Assembly: GCF_028769735.1 (NCBI RefSeq) | Contig: NC_088178.1 | Span: 3,228,001 to 3,292,000 of the forward strand | DNA: 64,000 nt | Direction of reading: 5' to 3' | DNA from: Zonotrichia leucophrys gambelii | Taxonomy: Eukaryota > Chordata > Aves > Passeriformes > Passerellidae | In this document: one piece after another, positions 58,553-64,000 of the stretch | How the letters are laid out: every line of letters starts with the position of its first letter | Numbering within the stretch: position 1 is the stretch's first letter | Notes under the pieces: generated by a model | The model's input: the letters and a program-made list of their open reading frames with translations, nothing else | What the model was told of the DNA's origin: nothing | Database searches by the model: none | Position numbers and translations under genes: made by a program

Positions 58553-59919
58553 TTTGAAATAGAATAAACCCCTTGTTTGCCATCAGCAGTAGTTAGCAAC
58601 AAAGCAGCAGTGCCATTGGTTTCAAACTGAGTGTCCAAAATGATTCCTAAATAATTCTTACATTCCTTTTTTGGAATGAAATGCTTGGGGTTTAGGATGC
58701 AGATCTGTAAATGATGGGCAAAGTGAAGTTACCATACCCTGCCCTAAAGTGGATCAGCAGTAGGAGGAACTCTGGTGGTGCCAGGGCCACTTTTTTCCCT
58801 TATCACTAATTATCTCAAATGTTTCTAATTGAGAACAAGATAGAAAAATGGTCAGTCTGGCTCACAGTACATTGCACTGATTCCAAATAAATTCAAGAGC
58901 ATCCACAGAAACAGGTTATAGCGATCTAATTAAATCAATTTAGAAGGAGATTCGGGTAAATCAGTGCAATTTGTGTGTTCATAGATCAGCCCTCAAATCA
59001 GGAGAAGGTCTCTTGAGCTAATGAGGCATAGCAGTTATTTACTTTGGGGTACTGGGCACTGGTCATCAATTAGGAGTCATTAATAAACCCTGGCAATAAA
59101 GAGCTCAAGTACCCCCAGTGAGTAATGGGGAGCAGTTGCAGGATGTATTAGCATAGTGCTCTGCCTCTGGGTTTCTCTGCAAATCACTTATCTCCCCTCA
59201 GGCATTGCATAAAACTCCTGCATGCTGCTCACTGATGATGGGACTTGGAGGTTCCCTTGGAAGGAAAAATTTAGACATTATCAGTGATTTCAGGCTGGGT
59301 ATAGTGGTGGTTTGGGTTTTTTTACTGCTACATAAAGCTTTATGTTCCTTTTCTGGTCTTATTATTAGAACAAAGCAGTAGTAGTGGAGTTCTTTCATGA
59401 TCAAAGCACTGTAATTGGAGTTTCACAAACCTGGGAAATGACCAGTGATCTGAGGTTGACTGATGTGTTACCAGTATAAATCTCATCCAAGACACAATCT
59501 GAGAGATGTGCCAAAAATACCACAGCCTTGGAAATCCACCTTTATTTTTCAGGGATGTTTTTAAACCGGGGCAAGGAGTGGGCAGTTTATAAGTGTTTTC
59601 AGGAAACAAATACATTGATTTGGCAGGTGGAGAATGAGAAATAACATTGCCAAATGTCCGTGGAGGAGCCCTCCTGCACTCTGCCACGAGCTGCTTCCCC
59701 AGGGCCTTGGCATGCCAGGATGGGAATGACACCTGCCAGTCAGCACCGAGACGTCCCTGAGCTGTTTTACTCCTTCCATCCCGAGGGATGCTGAAAAACC
59801 CCTTTTCTGGTCCAAACTACCACCCTTCCCCAGACATTTGGGAGCAACCCCAGTCATGAGTGGGGCAAACATTTAGGGTGTGGGTGTGGAGCAGCACCCC
59901 TGGTGTGCAGGAGCTGCCT

Positions 59920-60135
59920 GCTGCCGTGCAATCCATCAGAATTGTATTAATCCCACTAACGCAGCCGCCATCTGGTCCCGCTGCCGGGCCGGCTCGTGCG
60001 AGCCCCCGTGATGGATGGCCCTGGGAATTGATTAGTTGTTGTGTGAGACAAATGAACTGTTTTGGCAGAAAATACCAGAGGTCGCTGCATGTGGTCAGGC
60101 ACAAAGGCTGCTGAATTTTAAAGAGCTGCTTCCAG
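59920..60135. other. Candidate non-coding regulatory block
   Basis: Unique sequence with a cluster of CpGs (GCAGCCGCCATCTGG, CGGGCCGGCTCGTGCGAGCC) next to AT-rich cores (TTGTATTAATCC, GGAATTGATTAG) within a CpG-poor intron. It contains CCGCCATCTGG, which overlaps YY1- and E-box-like motifs. Not repeat-derived; regulatory role inferred. Confidence 0.3.
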
Positions 60136-61039
60136 CATCCATTGCAAGGATGCTGCTTCAGAGCGGCGATGGTTTTTGGGATGAGCCCAGTGCTCCAGAG
60201 CATGGTTGGGGTTTTGTTATCTCCCTCCAGCCCTACTTTTGGGAACACCAGCACTGGAAATGAGTGTGAAGCTGCAGAGATGTGGCATCTGTGTTGGGAA
60301 TCACAGGCTGGTGTGGTGCATGCCACAGATGTGTCACTCACATAACTGCTGGGCTGTGCAATCCCTGTGGAAGGGCTTTCCTCATTCTGTGGAGCCCACG
60401 GTGTGCTCAAGCAAAACACCTGTGGGTCCTGGCAGCTGGGACTTGGGGTTTTTCAGGTCACTGTTGCTTACAAAGGGGTGCTCTCATGGTGATGTTCCAC
60501 AGGCAATCTTTTGACTTTAAGATGATTGCCAAGTTTATTGCTACTCCTCTGTTTACTGCGCCCAGAGCATGACCTTTGGGGCTTTGCTTTGTTGTGCAAA
60601 GGGCTCAGGCCTGCCTTCCCTTTGGAGAGCACATCCTCCTTTGGTGGCTCCCGCTCTGCGTTTTCCCAGCTGCCTCCTGTGCCGTGTGGTGGCTGGGGAA
60701 TTGGATGACACATGTCCCGCCATGTCCCAGTGGCTCTCCCAGGGATGGCGCACGAGTGTGCCTGCAAGTGGGCAACACTTCCCTCGGGACGGCCTGCCGG
60801 CTCAAAATAAACTTGAGTTATGGATTTATTCAACTTGTAAAACCTCAGCTGGCATAAATAATTGAGAAAGCAAAGGTTTGTGTGTGGAGCGTACCTCAGG
60901 GACCTGCTCCTGCCTCCCTCCCTCCCACCACCCTTTCTTATGAAAATGATCCCAGTTGCACTGATAGATAATAACAACACCAAGCAATTAAAAGCTATGG
61001 GTGGCTGGAGAGAGGAGAAAAGGTTCAGTTAATGAGCTT

Positions 61040-61255
61040 TTCCTCTTCCTGTGCCCAGGAGAGCCTCCGAAGTGACGAGGCGATTAAAGCGAAGAGATAA
61101 TTATAGATTATGTGAAAATGGCTCCCTTGGGGGGGCCCGGGGCCCTGCCATAAACAGCGAGTGTTGTGAGCTCCTCTCGCTCCCCGCACACGTCCTGTTC
61201 CGCTCCGCTGCCGTGCCGAGCCGTGCCAAGCACACGGGCCGAGCCACCTGTTAGA
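61040..61255. other. Candidate non-coding regulatory block
   Basis: An abrupt rise in CpG density within intron 4. The left half has GACGAGGCGATTAAAGCG and GATAATTATAGATTATG, and the right half is GC-rich (TCCGCTCCGCTGCCGTGCCG). Not a repeat and no exon recognised. Regulatory role inferred. Confidence 0.3.
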
Positions 61256-62674
61256 GGCACCCAGGGCCACTCCACTGCAAATCCAGTGGGATGTGCCTTG
61301 GAGCAGCCCCAGGAAAACGGGAGAGGATGCCCAGAGTAGAGCCTGGTCCCAGTCCTCTGCCCTGAGCCTTGCGCTGGAGGTAACGCGCAGAGGGGGAGGA
61401 AGAGGACAGAGCAAACCTGGAGGGTGAATTAATAATGGGAATTTCAAATCTCCTCTTTGCCCTTTTCAGTAGCAGCCTTGGTGCTGTTCAGAAAGCAAGG
61501 AATTTTACAGCACTCCAGATAAGAAGGAAATGATCAACTGGCAGCAGATCTTTTCCATGAGTTGTTTTAAACCTGTTGGTTCAACACGTGTGTTTTGGAC
61601 AGCCTATGGAGAAAGCTTGCAAAGCCTTCTAAGCCTGGGGAGAGATGACTTGGTTTAAGTTGTTCCAAATCCTTTTATTCAAGGATGGAAAAAGCTGCCC
61701 ATGTGTTATTTGCAGGCAACAGGTATGCTTCAACTCATCTTTAAATCAGAATTGCTGGCTCTTACTGGGGATGGGGGAGAGCACAGTGAAATAGCCTTGG
61801 GGGCCATCAGCAAGGGAGAAGAGAAACCCTCTGGTTGTCCTCAGGAAATAGATATAAAAACTCCACCTGCCTCTACTGACAGTCAGGTGCTTGCTGACTT
61901 GAAGACTCCTTTTTATCTCAGCAATTTGACATGGAAAGAAAATTGGGTCCGAATCTTCCTTGTAGCTACAGGTTTTGCATTATTGTGCACATCTTCATTA
62001 GGCTGAGTTTCATGGTGTTTCTCATCTGAAGATGTCCTGTATTTTTTATGTAAATTGAGATTTTTCTGAAAATACTGATGGAAATGCTGTGAGTTCTCTC
62101 CCCCATAACATGATCTGAGCATGTCTTTGCACTGTCACTCCTGTATTTCTCACATGTTTCTGTCTGGGTTTTGCCTGTTTCTACCACTTTCTGGGCCTTG
62201 CTGCTGACTCTTACCAGTTTTATGAGGAGTGCAAATTCCTGCTAGGAACAGATCTGATAAAATCATTACATCCTTTTTCTTTTCCTGTACCTACTACAGT
62301 GGAGGTATTATTATATACACATTCACACACATAAAATAAAGGCAGGGAAAAAACAGAGTTGCCAAGTTTTCAAGCTCTGTTTCTTATTTGTACTGTGTCG
62401 TTTTCAATGCAAAGTCAGCAAATAACAGTAACTCATATTATTCTATTCACACCATTCAAGAAGAATGTTTCCCCTAGTATTGGTCCCTCCAAAAACCTGG
62501 GTTTAACTCCTCTGAGCTCTTTCCTCAGTTTCCCTTCCTGGCTTTAGCTGGATCCGATTATTTTAAATGTCTGGAGTGCAGCTTCATATGATTACTTTAT
62601 TTGTAGATAAAATGTTCTCATTGTGAATGGAAAGGGCTTGTTTCTTTGTTAATATTTATAGAAAAGTTGGATGT

Positions 62675-62715
62675 AATATATGCATATATATATATATGCA
62701 TATATATAATATATA
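62675..62715. repeat. Palindromic TA tract with ATGCAT cores
   Basis: Alternating TA with two ATGCAT interruptions placed symmetrically (near 62680 and 62698), so the tract is self-complementary. Confidence 0.85.
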
Positions 62716-64000
62716 ATTTTTAAGGAGGGCATCAGGATCAAAGGACTGGTTTAAAGATTGAGAAATAAATGCAGAGCAGAAGAACGAAATTTCCCGAAAC
62801 CTTATCTTCAGGTGGGGAAATTGGTATTCTGGATTAATTCCATTGTGGACACTTCTGAAAGAAAAGTGGTTTTTTGGAATGGGGATATATAGAGCATTTG
62901 CAGAGTTGGTTATTCCAGAAAACTAAATCATATCCAAATAGCTGTGTCAGGTCATTTTCCCCTTACAGACAGTAATATCCTCGGGAAAAGACATTAAAAG
63001 TCCTGTCTGGAGGCTGTGGTGGGAAAATGGGCTGGTTGTGGTAGGTCAGGGTTGCTGTGCCCTCTCTGCTGGCACAGACCCCATGGATGCTCCCTGTGGA
63101 GCACACTCAGGTGCTTTATGGCTGCCACCTCCCTGCTGGTACCTCTGGTGCTGCCCTGTGAGCTCTGTCAGGGCTCTGCAGCACGTGGAATGACCAGGTG
63201 GCATCACTGCCAGGGAGGGAAAGGCACAGCTCATGGGTGTGACATGGAAAATCACCCAGGAGTAACTGGGGATGGTTTTGAGCCTCTCTAGTGAGAGGGG
63301 ATTGGGGTTTGCTTTGGTGTTCTGAAGAAAGAGTGATCTGTAATAAATGAGGGAGGTGTGGCTGTGCAGTGGGGAGCCAAGTTCCTCTACAGGGCTGTTT
63401 GAAAAGCAGCTTCTCCCCAAAGGCTGCTGTGGGCAGCCAGGGCTGTGTTGGAGGGGTTGGACTAACAAGGCAGGGCTGGAGGGACTTCCCAGCATATCAC
63501 AGCAGCCCTTGTTAGCAGGGGCAGGCATGGCTTGTGACCTCCATCATGAGTCTGTCAAGCTCCATCTCGAGCAGTGTAAGCTTTTGCCTTTTCTAATCCC
63601 ACTGTGGGATTCTTTTTTCCTGGAATTCAAGGTAATTGCATTTAAAGAATTCAGTGATCTGTTTCCCAGGAGTTTATGTGTAACAGGCAAGACCTCCAAG
63701 GAATGAGTTCATGACAAACTGGCTAAGGACCTGGAAGGTTCCTGGAATGTCCTTAGGCCTAAACACAGAGTGTGGAATCCTGTGTGGCTCCCAGCTCTTC
63801 ACTAGAAAAGTGCAGCTCAGGTGTCTCTGCCTGTGTACAAAGGGTAGGGGTGATGTGCTGGAGAGCAGTGCTACTGAGGCAGCAAGGTGAGAGGGAGGGC
63901 AGAGGAAGTGAATTCTTTGGAGAAAGCAGTGATCTGCCACCGGAGCAAGTATCAGTGCTTTTTCCCATCTTTTTCTGGCACCCTGGCAGGACACAGATGC

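Larger units (their letters stand above)
55814..64000 (+). other. ACBD6: ACBD6 intron 4 (partial, runs off right edge)
   Basis: This 8.2-kb part of an intron contains no exon of ACBD6 that I can recognise: no ankyrin-repeat coding sequence in any frame. It holds an (AATAG)-type microsatellite at about 58518-58552, a palindromic TA tract at about 62675-62715 and two CpG-containing blocks (59920-60135 and 61040-61255). The rest is unremarkable. No LTR or CR1 was recognised here. Confidence 0.8.

Noticed and set aside
59817..60419. 200-codon minus-strand frame in ACBD6 intron 4
   Set aside because: It overlaps the CpG-rich block and several other open frames. No homology recognised and no supporting splice signals.
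55814..64000. Search for the ACBD6 ankyrin-repeat exons
   Set aside because: No frame with ankyrin-type helix-loop-helix sequence or a matching phase-2 acceptor exon was recognised; they presumably lie to the right.

Overview
The window is vertebrate nuclear DNA, most likely from a passerine bird. I infer this from many 5'-truncated CR1 LINE tails, several solo LTRs of types I associate with songbird genomes, short introns, and CpG islands at two housekeeping-type promoters. The species cannot be fixed from the sequence alone.

Two protein-coding genes can be recognised, arranged head to head. On the minus strand lies the 5' end of XPR1, the SPX/EXS-domain phosphate exporter: coding exon 1 (12047 down to 11979), exon 2 (5530 down to 5479), and part of intron 2 running off the left edge. 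On the plus strand lies the 5' half of ACBD6, an acyl-CoA-binding and ankyrin-repeat protein: exons 1-4 at 28777-28974, 35571-35635, 36127-36223 and 55728-55813. The gene runs off the right edge inside intron 4. The four exons join in frame and encode the N-terminus and the acyl-CoA-binding domain; the ankyrin-repeat exons lie outside. The same head-to-head XPR1/ACBD6 neighbourhood is known from mammals (human 1q25), which supports both calls.

Layout. 1-11978: XPR1 introns 2 and 1, mostly unremarkable, with one CR1 tail and a 41-bp G-rich minisatellite next to exon 1. 11600-12600: XPR1 CpG-island promoter with upstream open reading frames. 12610-13090: a GGGAAT-type hexanucleotide array. 13100-28620: the intergenic interval, which holds a triplicated hairpin repeat, a (TTCTC) array with 28 perfect units, at least five LTRs or LTR fragments, CR1 pieces, AT-rich arrays and a 34-bp GC minisatellite. 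28620-29110: ACBD6 CpG-island promoter and exon 1, enclosed by CR1 copies. 29110-64000: ACBD6 introns, including three solo LTRs whose target-site duplications can be read directly.

I found no tRNA, rRNA, CRISPR or complete autonomous mobile element, and nothing amounting to an undescribed gene system. The most unusual features are the triplicated perfect hairpin at 14084-14176, the overlapping uORF that ends in an ATGA overlap with the XPR1 start codon, the repeat arrays around the XPR1 promoter, and an open frame that runs from CR1 sequence straight into ACBD6 exon 1.
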